Assembly: GCF_034190915.1 (NCBI RefSeq)
Contig: NW_026947484.1
Location: forward strand, 184,382,982 to 184,446,981
DNA: 64,000 bases
Source of the DNA: Cavia porcellus
Taxonomy: Eukaryota; Chordata; Mammalia; Rodentia; Caviidae
Reading direction: 5' to 3'
In this document: positions 13,429 to 25,388 of the stretch, piece by piece
Layout: each line of letters starts with the position of its first letter
Position numbering within the stretch: position 1 is the stretch's first letter
Program-made: the position numbers and the translations under genes
Notes under the pieces: generated by a model
Seen by the model: the letters and a program-made list of their open reading frames with translations, nothing else
What the model was told of the DNA's origin: nothing
Databases searched by the model: none

Positions 13429-13740
13429 GATTTATTTTGCTGTGGTTTCAGAGATTCCTGTCTATTATTGGCAGTTTGTTCTGCTTTTAGCCCTGTGGTG
13501 AGGCAGCACATGATGATGGAAGCTCATGGTGAAGCAAAAAATTGCTCACCTCATGAATGAGAAGTCCAAGAGAGGAAGAGTAGGAACCCATCATCTCTTC
13601 CAGCTCGTTGACCTGGAGTCCTCCCATCTAGAAATCTCCTCTGTCTTCCAAGGGCACCACTCTGGGGAGCAATCTGGTCCACACTGGCTTGTGCATGACA
13701 TTCCAGATCAAAATTATAACACACACCCTGCCCGATCAAC
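13429..13740 (-). mobile_element. MaLR-type LTR fragment, minus strand
   Basis: The segment has the antisense form of the MaLR R/U5 region ('GATTTATTTTGCTGTGGTT', containing the complement of AATAAA) followed by GC-richer U3-like sequence. The layout is the same as the better preserved LTRs at 19.9-20.2 and 30.3-30.7 kb. The sense 3' end is missing and the sense 5' border is unclear. Classification rests on layout rather than close identity. Confidence 0.55.
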
Positions 13741-16149
13741 ATATCTGTCATATATTCAGATACAACTTCCAGGAACTTATTCAAAACAGCATATGTAGAA
13801 ATGACAGGAGTTTCATATGCTCTTAGCTATTTAATTTTACCTGCGACTTTCCTCCTCCTATTGGGCAACTCAGTGATTGCTATATCCTTTTCAAGACAAA
13901 TTTGAAATGCAAATTCACCATGTGTACTCAGCTGTGATTATACAACAGATGTGTGTTTTGATTCAAGTCATTTTTATTGTATCTTCTTCTTTTGACATGG
14001 ACTGAATTTTTGAAGTAAGACTTTTGATAATCTATGATTAATAAATGGTTTTATGCTTAGAATAACTGCAGAAATGTGCAAATATGTCATCTAATAGTTC
14101 ATGTAAAAAAGAAAATATATTCAGAGACTAGAATTTAAAGATACGAGCCTCAAATTTTATTTTTGCTTCTTCCTATAAAATGCACTGCCACTAAGGAGGA
14201 CTCAATGTTTCCTCATAAATTAAATGAAAAATCTCACAGAGATAGGAAAATAGAGATTTTTTTTCATATATTAGAAAACTCATCACCTCATCTTATAAAA
14301 TACAAGGTCAGTAAAGAGCAAGCACATAATCATTTTCCCTAAAGTATATCATATTCTTAAAATGTTGAGTTTAAAGATCTTGAGATAATTTCAAACTTTT
14401 AATGTGATACTTTTCTTTACGTATGGCAATTTATTCTAGTTATTTCTAGCTCATCTCATCAGCAACTGACAACTAATTCAGACCTGAAATGCCTTCCTAG
14501 ATAAGTCTCTTTTGATTTTAATGACTATCAATAGGATTTTCATAAGGCAAATTTCTGTGGAAAAGGGAAGCACTCATGATTACAGATTGCTCATCTAGCT
14601 AAATTTGAAGTTGCTCAAAACTGAATCACAATAACTAATTTTTAATTGCAACTGAAGGATTTTATTTATTTTTCCTTTGAGTATATCTCACGATTGGTTC
14701 AGCATTTTTAACATGCCCTGAATTTGCTTTTTTTTAATCCTTGAAAGTCCTCATATCAGTGGTAAATTATTTCCTTATCTGAAAGATTACATTTTTCTCA
14801 AACACTGAGCATCAAATTTCTTTTGAAAGCATAGATTTTCAAAAATAAGAAATATATCTGGCACTTTAGAATGAACCTTGAATTTTTAAAATGTTTAACC
14901 TACTATGTTCCTGTTCACTCATATGTCAATAAGAATCATCATAATTCTATTTCTTATATTGATTTTCTTTTCAGTTTTCATTTTGGTTGTAACTAAGGCC
15001 TGGGTTTCTATCCTAACATTATGCTACATAGATTTCTTTCTCAAATCTACATTCTTTTGTGATTAATTAAGTGTGTATTATATTTAAATTTCTTACCTCA
15101 TGTATCTGACCAGTGAACTTTGTACAGGGAGCCTTCACTGGAAAACAAAAGAAAAATTTATTATAAACCTTCAAAATTAATTAGTATATGATTTGTTTCA
15201 AGGGCAATAGCAGTATCACACACCCTAGCAGATTCCCCTGTTATATTTGTATTTTCCTTTCTCTAGACTCTTGGTGGTCAAAATGATTAAAGAAATACAC
15301 AACAATTCCACCAAATTTCAGTGCACTCAGAAATATTGTTTTCATTTATAAAAGAAATAAAACAATTTGGAACATTTGCCAAGTTGTTTTAGAAGATAAG
15401 ATATTGTTATCTAATTTCGTACTTGTCATCTTTGTTTCTAAAAATTAAGAAACAACTTAATAATTAACTAATGACACTAATCCCTCCATTTCACCAAATA
15501 AAAATGAATATTTGTATGGGCAACTGAAGGCAAAACCAGTGGTTTCTGTGTTTATGCAAGTGTGGGAAGATAAGTGTGTTTTTCCCACACATTATACCGT
15601 AAAGTTTAGCCATTTCCCTCCTCCCTACTTGCTACCATTCTGCATGTTTATAAATACTATCCTGCTGATGAGTATGCCCAGTCACTACTGCAGAGAATCA
15701 TGGAAGTAAGTCATGACACTCAAAAGATAATCATTAGTGCATGAATGGTGTGACTAAATGGTATGATGGTAGAAAAAAACCTCATCAAATGTGCTTGAGG
15801 TATCAGCACATTGATTAAGAGATTATCAAAACATCAAGTTATAGGCCAGCTAAAACCAGTAAAGCAGTGAAACCTGAGACATCAGTTTAAATTACAACAA
15901 TGTTAATTATTGGGGATTTTTAAAGTAGTACTGTGTTCTTATGTACTGATTGTAGTGTCATTGAAAATTATATTAAGATACCATAGATAAAAACTACAGT
16001 TCAAATAGAAATGTAATTCTGGAATAAATAAAATGATCTTCTATTCCTCTGTTTTCTATTGATTAGGGAAGGTCTGAATATTTACCTGTAATATTTTCCA
16101 GAACCTAGCCAAATTGGTCCTTGAACTACTGAGAATCAAAATATTGTGG
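13741..16149. other. Intergenic, nothing recognised
   Basis: About 2.4 kb of AT-rich sequence in which I recognise no repeat family, gene or RNA. Short frames here (for example 15512-15709) have no family signature. Confidence 0.45.
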
Positions 16150-18098
16150 AATTATTTTGATTTTTAAAAAATTTTTATTAGTACATGTTTGCAATACATA
16201 GTAAATATATTCACTGTAGGGAACTGGTACATATACATAAACTGTTTCAATTCACCTCATTTTCACCCTTTATTCCACCTCTCTTTTATTTTTTAAGAAT
16301 CAGGTTCATTTATTTGTCTTATAAGACCTTATAAAGATTTAAAAGTAGACTAATAAACCAAAGAACATGTAAAATGTATAATACAATCATACTACCTCAA
16401 GGCACATTTTTAGATACATTGTCCACAATGAATTATGATACCATTTCTTCTTCCTCTTTTTTCCTATTATCTATCTTTTATTTCTTAATTTGATATACAA
16501 TTATTATGCTTTGTTTTCTACACATTCCTCCTCAAAGCCTCACGTGCTCATAGGTGGGGATTTTTCAGAAGTCTCCATATCTACAGTGTGTGATTAATTC
16601 ATGGTGCAATGCTAGGATTACATGTGCATGATTACTGAATCAGTCTACTGATTGCTTTGACACTACCTGAATCCCAGTAGCTAAAATAGAGTATAAAATG
16701 GGCAGAAAAACTTCCAAATATCTGGGACCTGGCTAAGAGCCCCAGTTGCCTGTATTAAGGGTATAGCACAAATAAAAAACAGACAAATTTAGTAATACAT
16801 GATGAGGTACTGGGAAGTGAATGTCTCCAGTTGGGCCACGAATGCAATACCCCACAGCAGCAACTATTTATTTAGTGTCTACAGTGATAGGCAGAATTAA
16901 CTAAAGACTCAAAATTGGAAGAAGACTCAGAGGCCTCTGACTCAGCAGCAAATATAATCTCAGAATGACTCAAAAGGGAAGAGATGCTCTTATGCTCAGA
17001 AGGATCCTGCCTTTCTTAGCGTAACAGTTGTTCTAGCTTTAGGTCTTAGTGAGTGGGAGATGATGATCTGTCAGTGGTTTGTTTTGCTATGAAGAAGCTT
17101 TTTATTTTGATGTAATCCCATTTACTGATTGTTGCTACTTTTTCTTGTACAATCAGAATTTTCTGTAGCAATTTTTCCTACACATCTTGAACTGTTTCAC
17201 CTATTCTTTTCTTCCAGTAAATTGTTTCTGCTGTAATATTTAGATATTCGACCCATTTTGATTTTAATTTAGTACACGGTGAGAGACATGAGTCTAGGTT
17301 CCACCTTTAGCTTGTAAATAGCCAGTTTTTAAAGAACTACTTAAAGAAAGCATCTCCTTCCAATGAAAGGATTTAGCCCCTTTGTCTAAAAGTACAGGCC
17401 ACATGTGCCTATAGCTGTTTTTGTATCTTCCATTTTGCCCCATTCGTACTAAGAAGTCTATCTTTTTTCCCAAAATCATGCTAGCTTTATTACTATAGCT
17501 TTATAGTATAATTTAAATATAGGGACTATCATGTCCCCTGCTGTGCTCTTTTTTTTTTTTTTTTTAATCGGTAACGGGGATCAAACTCACAACCATACCC
17601 TTATAAGGCAGGCACTATGTCACTGAGCTAAATCCCCAGTGCCTGCTATGTTCTTTTTGCCCAGAATTGCTTTGGGCTTTCTAGATTTTTTTTTAATTCC
17701 ACAAGAATTTTTATTTGCTTTCTCCACTTCTGTAAAGAATCTTATCAATATTTTCATTGAGATTTCAATTAATCTGTAAGAAGTTCTGAAAATAGTTTTT
17801 TTATATGTGTTTTATATATACAGGAACATTAGATTTTTTTTTTTTTTTTTTACTTTTTGACATCCTCTTCAATTGACTTTTTAACAGAATTATATGTTTT
17901 GCTGTAATATTCTTTTACTTTCTTGACTAGATTGATTCCTAAGTGTTTCATTTGGGTTAACACTGTTGTCAAGGGTTTTGTTTCTCTAATTTCCTTCTCA
18001 GTAAGTTTGTTGTTTTTGAACAAGACTACTATTGGGTTTTGAGTTTTGATTTTATATCTTGCTATGCTGCCAAATTTGGATATTAGTTTTAGCAGTTA

Positions 18099-18100
<2 letters not shown>
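16150..18100 (-). mobile_element. L1, ORF2 3' half, minus strand (patchy)
   Basis: Clear antisense L1 ORF2 starts near 17,085 ('AAGAAGCTTTTTATTTTGATG'). It passes 'GACCCATTTTGATTTTAAT' (17,251), 'GCCAGTTTTTAAAG' and 'CCCCTTTGTCTAAAAG', and continues to 'GCCAAATTTGGATATTAG' near 18,070. The 16.15-17.08 kb part is less certain and may be 3'UTR or unrelated insertion. The copy carries an ID-like SINE at 17,549-17,639 and ends in a (GT)n tract. No coding potential remains. Confidence 0.72.
17549..17639 (-). mobile_element. ID-like SINE with imperfect 14-bp TSD, minus strand
   Basis: A T17 run (the A tail on the minus strand) precedes GGGGATCAAACTCACAACC and a complete tRNA-like core ending GAGCTAAATCCCCAG. 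The flanks are duplicated: CCTGCTGTGCTCTT at 17537-17550 and CCTGCTATGTTCTT at 17642-17655 (2 mismatches). This marks it as a real retrotransposition event into the L1. Confidence 0.92.

Positions 18101-18146
<46 letters not shown>
18101..18146. repeat. (GT)n microsatellite
   Basis: A pure TG run of about 46 bases at the junction between an antisense L1 ORF2 piece and a sense L1 3'UTR piece. Confidence 0.97.
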
Positions 18147-18147
<1 letters not shown>

Positions 18148-18149
18148 CT

Positions 18150-18397
18150 GCTTTTGAAGTCCGATAAAGTCTCCAATGTTTTTTTTTAATTGATATTGTT
18201 CTGTACTGCTATGTTCAATTTTACTATGCCTGATTGATATAGACAATTCTATTGAAGTTAACAAGAGACATCATAGTAGCCATTGTAGATCACCTTCTAT
18301 TGTGGTTTTAATCATGTGTTATGTCCACCCTTTGGTTTTGAATGACTGTTTTGTTTCCTTTCTCATTTGGTTTTGTTCCTTTCAAAATAAAATAAAA
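18150..18397 (+). mobile_element. L1 3'UTR fragment, plus strand
   Basis: This matches the last part of the long L1 3'UTR seen at 53,300-53,470. Shared stretches include ATAGACAATTCT, the module start CATCATAGTAGCCATTG at 18269, CATGTGTTATGTCCA and 'TTTGGTTTTGAATGACTG'. It ends in an A-rich tail near 18,390. Confidence 0.8.
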
Positions 18398-19852
18398 AAT
18401 ATGAAAAAGCAGCATTAGGTCGATCAATATTATATTACATTAGAAATACAAGATTTTGTCCTTGGCCCCCCAAAGACTCATGCACAGTCCTTTATGCAAA
18501 AGGCATTTACTCCATCTGCAAGAGTTACTGAAGTCCTAAAAATTTCAGCATTGTTGAAAAGTTCAGTTCCCAAGTCTCCTCCAAATTCTTAGCAAATGAA
18601 AACAAAGTTTAAAACTTCCAACATACAATGGCACAGTGTAAACACTGTGATTCCAAAAGCTACAAATGGGGATACAAAGCATTGGAAAAAAAGCAAGTCC
18701 AAATTCAGAAGTGAAATGATTATGTCCTATATTTGCAAGTCCAGCCTCTGTGGAAAATTGTGAGCTCAAAAGAGCTTGCATAGCTCTACTGCTATGGCAC
18801 TTCTTGTGGTTGTAGCTTCCACAGCTTCTCTCTTAGGTCTACCTGGAAGTCTCCTTATGGCTTTTCTTAGACAATTCCTCTCCCTGGCTTTTCCAAACTT
18901 CTGGGGTCTCCACTGCACCTTAGGCTTCACACTCACAGCTTCATGCACTGCCCTCTCAGAGGCCCACTGCCTGGCCTCATGCATTCTGTATGAACCTAAA
19001 ACCAGCACCATGTAGATGTTGCTGAGGTCTACTGCTGTTTGGAACACTAGCCAGGTTTTCCTCTCTTGCCTGTAGGGGTTGAGTGCCTGGGTCACTGGGC
19101 ACACTGAATCCAACTTTTAGGAACAAATTTCTATGCTGCCACCATTCTGGAATGTGATGTGACCACTGCAACTCTGGAAACATGGTGCCTTGCAGCTTTT
19201 GTCTCAAAGTAATGTCACTCATTTTTGCAGGTTTGAGGTTGCAAATGTTTGAGACTTGTTGATTTTTATGATACCTTCTAGCCATGTTTTTTTTTTATTC
19301 TCCTATTTTGTTTCAACAATCAAGATTTTCTCAGCTCTATCTTGGCAGTCCACAGATTTATTGGAACTTCATTTCTGACCAAATTCACAATGTTTGCAGC
19401 ATCCTGATGGGATCTTTGCTCTTGAATCTCAACATAGATCTGGTTGAAAGTCCCAACATTTTCAAACGATAGGCTCAACATTTGCCTGTCTCAAAATTTC
19501 TTCTGCCAGATTAATTAGTACACTGCCCTAATCTTAGTATCACACAATATCCCCAAACACTAGCAAAATGAAGACAAACTTTCTGCCACACTATAATACA
19601 CATCATCTGGAATCCAGCATGCATTTTCCCATCAGAAGCCTCCCAAACCTGGTCTGTACTAACAAGATTTCTGTCAGTCTTCTGAGCTGACCAGAATCTC
19701 CCCAAAAGAACTAATTAAGGCATTTCAGCACAACTCTTTCTGGAAAAATCTCCAAACCTTTTCAAACTCTTCCCACAAGCCATTACCAAAGGCTCTTGAA
19801 CCAAATGGTCAGGTATAGTCACAGCAACAATCCCACTCCTCTAGTACCAAAT
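18398..19852 (-). mobile_element. MaLR internal region, minus strand
   Basis: On the minus strand, the sequence just inside the LTR reads 'AATTTGGTACTAGAGGAGTG', the conserved leader found downstream of the 5' LTR of mammalian MaLR elements (MST/THE1/MLT/ORR1 group). The rest is a 1.4-kb non-coding-like internal region with several GC-richer blocks; the far end ('CCCCAAAGACTCATGCACAG' on the plus strand) also has the character of MaLR internal sequence. No gag, pol or env protein can be read. No 3' LTR is present before 18,397, so the copy is truncated. Confidence 0.72.
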
Positions 19853-20206
19853 TCTATCTTGGTTTCTTTTCTCTCATTGCTGAGGTAAAATACCCAACAC
19901 CAAAATGAAGGAAAGGTTTATTTAGTTCACAATTTGTGAAAGTTTCCATAATCAGCTGGCTCCTAAGCAGAGTGGCATGACACAGAGTAGCCAGAAAAAG
20001 CAATCAGAGCAAAAGGGAGGAGATTTTTCTTCTTCCTTCTATTGTAAGCAGGCTACCCACCCCCAGGGTGCCTGTATCTTACACACCACCCCTGCCCCTC
20101 TTCTTGCACAGGCTGATATTTACAAGGTAAGGGCCCTGGCTCTCTGTTGAGATTTTCAGTTGAACATCTAAACTTCTCAAGTTGACACAATGTATCAACC
20201 ATACAG
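19853..20206 (-). mobile_element. MaLR 5' LTR, minus strand
   Basis: On the minus strand the LTR starts about 'TGCTGTATGGTTGATAC', contains the polyadenylation signal in 'CTAAATAAACCTTTCCTTC' (plus-strand complement near 19,910-19,928) and ends 'GAAACCAAGATAG'. The conserved MaLR leader follows directly. The polyadenylation region is nearly identical in layout to the solo LTR at 30,346-30,686. Confidence 0.78.
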
Positions 20207-21282
20207 CATAATATAATATTTTCAGCTATTGACTCCTCTACTTCGATCATGTAAATTTGAGATGATTAATAACCATGTTTGTGATTTGCCAGCACTGGTA
20301 GTTATACTTTCTATACTAGACAAAGGGAAATAATCAAAGCAATTTCATTAATCTTCAATAAAGAAGTAATTTTAACAAGTAAATTGAAAATTGAAAGTAA
20401 ATTTAAAATTGTATCAAAATACACAGAATGAGATAATATGCAATGGGAAATGTTCACAATGAAATATTGTTATATATCAGGTAGTAATGTTTTTAGATAG
20501 TAATTATTTTAATTTTTAATAATATCTTGTGTTGCTTATAATATAGATATTAAAATAACATTACTGGCTTGATAATGATGGAAAACATTTGTAACTATGA
20601 AAGCACATCAAAGAAGTGTGACTTCAGAAGAAAAATATTTTAGGTCTCCAACTCTTGAAGTGTGAAATTCTTTTTATAATAGGTTTCATTCATTTACTTG
20701 TCAAAAGTCAGTTGGAGTTAAGTTCTGAAAGAACATGATACTGCATGAAGCCATTCTTTTAGCGATATCTATTAAACATTTAACAGGATATAAAATCTGC
20801 CACTGCAGTAGGAGTCTCACAGCAAGACAAATTTGAGGTGAGAGTACAATATACCTGCACATAGTTCTTCAATAATGAAAATTTTTGTTATATTCTGATA
20901 GAAAGTCATCCTACTTTATTAGGTTTGTAGAAATAGAGCTAGTAGGCTGTTTTGTTGTTTGATTAAATTGAATGTACTTTCTTTCAAAGATAATTTTTCT
21001 GAGTTTTAGAAAGTCACCATTTTAAAATGCTCAGTTGCTTTTTTTTCTCAATTACTTTCTTTTAATCAGTTTTGAGGCTGGTCAGTGGTACATTTATCAA
21101 CAGCATAACTTTTATGTAGCATGACCACTGAGGATCTGAGATCATACACATGTAAAACACTGATGTAAGACAGAATTAAAAATATTTTATTAGCTTTATT
21201 TTTTTCTAAATTAGTATTGATATCCAGAATTTTAAGTTATCATTTGAATGAATTTTTTTCTTTTTATTCTTCTTAATTTTTC
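20207..21282. other. Intergenic, nothing firm
   Basis: AT-rich sequence. A stretch near 21,076-21,165 faintly resembles a very decayed ID-like SINE, but too weakly to call. Confidence 0.4.
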
Positions 21283-21357
21283 TTTTTTTTTTCTGGGATC
21301 AAATCCAGGGCTTCAGATATACTAGGCAAGCATTCTAGACAAACATTCCCCACCCTT
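21283..21357 (-). mobile_element. Decayed ID-like SINE, minus strand
   Basis: A T-rich run is followed by CTGGGATCAAATCCAGGGC and ACTAGGCAAGCATTCTAG, the antisense of an ID-like SINE body. The 5' (A box) end is degraded. Confidence 0.7.
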
Positions 21358-21719
21358 AACAAATTATTTCTTTATAAGCATTTAGTAATCCATTCTCATT
21401 CTAAAGTTACCAAATACAAAATTTTGATTAGGGAGTTGGCATGGTAGATGGAGTGGATGTCACCAGCAAAGGAAACATAAATCAAACTCTGGACATTTAT
21501 CTCTTGGTCAAAGAGCAATCTAAATGTGTTGAAAATTCTAGGCATTTATTATCATTTTATGTATTCTTGAATTCTACAGAGTCTAGGTTTTATTATATGT
21601 GTCGAACTTTGAGACTGCTCCTTGACCAGTATCACCCTTTTAGAAAATATGACAGTTAATCTTAACTGTCAGCTGAACTTAATTAAAAGCCATTTAGTAG
21701 ATTAGTAATTCACACTTCT
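21358..21719. other. Intergenic, nothing recognised
   Basis: AT-rich sequence without an identifiable feature. Confidence 0.4.
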
Positions 21720-22190
21720 GGATGTGTTTATGCAGCTATTTCCAGAGAGGATTATAATGCAGTCCAGCAAACGGAGTGAGGAAGCTGCAACTTGCTTGTG
21801 GGTGACACCATCCAGCAGATTTATAGGCCAGCTGGAATGGAAAGGGAAAAGGAGGAGGAAGTTGACCTTTATTTGAAGAGCTCCCTGCCTTTGTTACTGT
21901 CATCACCATGGCCATCAGACCCCAGTTTCTTCCCTCATTCAACTCTCTAGGATCTTCTTGGTCTGCAGCCTCAGTCTTCTGCTTTGTTCTTAATTGTGTT
22001 CTGCAATTTCCAGCTTCTTAGATTTAAACACATCTGGATCCCTTGGTCCAACAGACCACGAAGGCCCTCGTGATTACATCTCCTAACTGTAAGTTAGCTG
22101 CAGTGCCCATGGGGCAATCCTCTTCTAAAAACCCAAGCTATGAATGTGTGAATTATTTAAGGGGTATTTTTGATACAAACCATAGCAAAA
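21720..22190. repeat. Unidentified GC-richer block, possibly a dispersed repeat
   Basis: About 470 bases with more G and C than either flank, beginning near 'TTATGCAGCTATTTCCAGAG' and ending near 'TTTTTGATACAAACCATAGC'. It has no intact frame or recognisable protein. Its composition and sharp edges suggest an old retroelement or LTR fragment, but I cannot name a family. Confidence 0.35.
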
Positions 22191-24445
22191 TAGGAAAGAG
22201 ACCTGAGGGTGGAAAGAGGGAAATGCTAGAAAGGGAGTGGAGTTGAAAACAGTATTCAATATGCGTCTGTACCATTTCCCACAAGATCAATATAATAATT
22301 GTATTACAAACATATACGATTAAAAGAAAGAATTCAGAAAAAGAAAAAAAAGAGAAGAGTAGGAAATAAAGATTAATTTTATTTTTAAGGAATTCAAAGC
22401 AACAGGAAATTTAAGGAAAAGACTGAAATGTGTATTCTCTTGTTTGTGAAATTATATGTATGGCAAAGGTATAATTATATACTTGAAATATATGAAACGT
22501 ATTTTATGCCTATGACAGTTCCAAAAAGCTGTTACAAAAAAAGATTTTCTCAGTTACAAATTTGTGTGAGGTTAGCTTCACTTTACATACCTCAATAAAA
22601 AAGTGTAACAAAGTAAATGTAAATGCAAGTACAGGAAAACACATTTTATATTTTGCTAGAAAATTTAAATACATTTTTAAATCTATAAAATATCACTCTT
22701 GTCATTAAATTTTATGCTTTAGAAATTTAAAAAAAATTTCTGTATAAAATGCAGTATGTTAAAATAATATTCTTTACTTTTAATATTATTGTTAAGTAAT
22801 AATTATTTGAAAATTTTAATTACTAATATATCACTGCTATAGTACTTTAGTAGAACTTTCCTCTAACTAAAATGTCTCTCTGACTGTACCAACTGATGTC
22901 CCTGACTATAGTTAATTCTGAGGCTCATTTTTGAAATTACAATTGTATTATGGACCTATACTTGGGATATATGAAATCATGGAGAGAACAGTTACTTATT
23001 TTTCATATTTCTTCATCACAGGTTGTAAAGATGGGGAAGGATACTGGAAATGAAAAATCACCCTTATTTCAAATGCTTACACATAATTTGTTTTCTCCAT
23101 ATGAGACCACACTTCTCTAACAGGATAGAGAAGACGAAATACTAGTATAATTAAAATTAGTAGATTTGAGTTTGAGACCTGAGAGTAACAATTAAGTTCT
23201 GATTGGCCTATTCTGTGAGCACTAAGAGAAAAGATGACGTGTGAGCATACTGGCACTAGGGAAAAGTTAATACAGCTGAGATCTTGTTGTTTACCTAGAC
23301 ATAGAAAAAGCTTGTGATATTCTCTAATTGCTTGTTATTGTGTCTGAGTGAATAAAGGCAGTTGTACCAGTCATGTGGGGCTCTTCATCAAAGGAAGACA
23401 CGAGTACCCTAGTTCCACATTTTGATATAATCCTATTTCTCTTTGTTTTACATTACTATTTGTCTCCCAATCAGGTACAATGGTCATAGATTGGCTCTTA
23501 CACAATCATGATATAATAATAAAATTGTAGGGGTCTGAGTACAATATTTGGGGGGAATTTAAAGGACATTTAAGAAAAATAAAAATATTCTGGAAAAACG
23601 TTTTAATAATAAAACTGTTACGTCTGTGTGTGTCAATTTTCAGAGAAAAAAAATTGAAAGATGATCCAAAAGCCAAACTCAAATCCTTGATATCTATGCA
23701 TGTGTACAAAGAGCAATGTGTGAATATACACATTTAGCAAGTAGGAAAATGTGATTCTATGGATGTTAGCACGTCTGATGGGAGTCAGGATTTTGGCAAG
23801 TATATTATGTGTCTTATTCATAAGAAATTGAGAAAAACTAAAGATATCACAGTAAAACTAGAAATAATTAAGCTAAGTAGATACTCATAAAACTGGTGGA
23901 AAAAATGAAAAATTTGAAAGTGAGAATAATATAGAAGATTGTAAATTTGGCAACTTGGTGGAAAATATAGATATTGAGTAATTCTTAAAAGAAGAAATAC
24001 AAGATGATTTGTTTAGTCATGAATGTTGATTCAATAACTTTGAGATAAACTAAAAGTTGATAAATAAAAGTGGAAAGCATTTATAAAATCTCTACCTGAA
24101 AGCAACTACAAATAAAATGCTGATAGTGTTGCTTTAGTATTTTTACTATACTTAATAGAAATACTTTTTGTTCAACTGGCCTTGTAAGTTTTATAGCTCC
24201 TTACTATAGAAAGGATACAAAAAATTCAAGTATCATACCCACTACACATGTTGCGTACTGGGTAAGTTAACAAGTTAGGTTCATTAATATCCAGCCTATT
24301 AATTCATCTTGATTACTTCACTGATGCTAATTAACATAGTGTGGAAATTGAAGATAAAGGAAGAAAGCACTACTCATTCCACCCTCTATTTAAGTAGTTG
24401 GCTGACAACAATCTGATATATTTTAGCTTTTACTGTTTTATTTTT
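22191..24445. other. Intergenic; possible LTR-like piece near 23.2-23.4 kb
   Basis: Mostly AT-rich sequence. Around 23,195-23,420 a GATTGGCC (inverted CCAAT-like) motif is followed about 160 bases later by AATAAAGGCAG and GC-richer sequence, which could be the remains of an LTR, but no ends can be defined. One copy of a 25-base exact repeat lies at 23,496-23,520. Confidence 0.35.
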
Positions 24446-24461
24446 CTAAGCTATTATTTCT

Positions 24462-24975
24462 TTTTTTAAAAAAATTATTATTTTGAAGCTAGTGAAACAT
24501 GACAGAACAAGACAGAACAAAGCTAACTGAGAAAGTGCAGTGAAATTGGTACAGAATGTCACAACAGGTTACCGGGACAAGAGTAATAGGTAGCATAGTG
24601 TATCTCATTATCGTCACAATAGTTGTTCTTTCAATCATGAATAACAAAATCAAACCAAGTACAGGACATTATAGAACTTATCAAAACAGAATTTGAGTAC
24701 AGCAATAAATTAATCAGAACAAAGCAAAACAGTGATAAAAATATTTGCCTTCAAAGAGATGTTAGAAGGAAATCCATCCTATTTGTTATATTGCACCTGG
24801 TCAACTTCCCAAGAAATGTTCAGATATTTGGCTCCCATTTGCTAACTGGGGAGGGAGGGCATATTTGATTCTCCACCCACACAACAGTAGGCTTCTGGCT
24901 ACTTACCAGGGAGGCCAGTGGGTTGCTTGGTTTCCCAGAGCCCTAAGTTCTAACATGGTACGGATCTTGGGAGAC
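24462..24975 (-). mobile_element. L1-3'UTR-like retrotransposed insertion, minus strand
   Basis: A 514-bp insert is bounded by a perfect 16-bp direct repeat CTAAGCTATTATTTCT at 24,446-24,461 and 24,976-24,991. The left end is T/A-rich, consistent with an A tail on the minus strand. The left two thirds have the character of the antisense L1 3'UTR modules elsewhere in the window (for example CACAATAGTTGTTCTTTC near 24,616, and AAATCA/ACAGAAC-rich stretches). The right third, a GC-richer block ending CTTGGGAGAC, was not matched. It is best read as a 5'-truncated L1 or HAL1-like 3'UTR copy. Confidence 0.72.
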
Positions 24976-25305
24976 CTAAGCTATTATTTCTAACTTTATA
25001 TTTTGTAAATTTAGGATTAAAAAGTTTCACCTTGCAGTAAAATTTTGTGTTCACTTGACCTAAATTCTTCTAATATTAATATCTTACACAATCATGATAT
25101 AATAATCAAAACTAAGAACTAACGTGGGTCGATGCTTTAACACAACTGAAGATTTCATTCAGATGCTATCAGATTTTCTTTTTATGATTATTTTGTTTTA
25201 CTTTCAGTGTTGTATCAACCATCAAGTCTATGCTTTCATTTTCCTGCATCTACTGCAGTCTGTAGCATTTCTCAGTTTTTCTTTGCTTTATATAACCTAG
25301 ACTTT

Positions 25306-25388
25306 CTTTTTCTTTTGGTATCAAGAATTGAACTCTAGACCTTGTGCTTGTCAGGCAGGGGCTGTGCCATTGAGCTATTTTCTCCAGA
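25306..25388 (-). mobile_element. ID-like SINE, minus strand
   Basis: TGGTATCAAGAATTGAACTC, then CTTGTGCTTGTCAGGCAG and CATTGAGCTATTTTCTCCAG give the antisense of the ID-like core, with a T-rich 5' side as the minus-strand tail. Confidence 0.85.

Noticed and set aside
18766..19285. Overlapping frames of 79-115 residues on both strands
   Set aside because: They lie in the GC-richer MaLR internal region, which does not code for recognisable retroviral proteins.
21076..21165. Additional ID-like SINE
   Set aside because: Only 'GGCTGGTCAGTGGTAC' resembles the family and the B-box region is not convincing.
23195..23420. Solo LTR
   Set aside because: There is a CCAAT-like motif and AATAAA, but no TG/CA ends, TATA box or TSD could be found.
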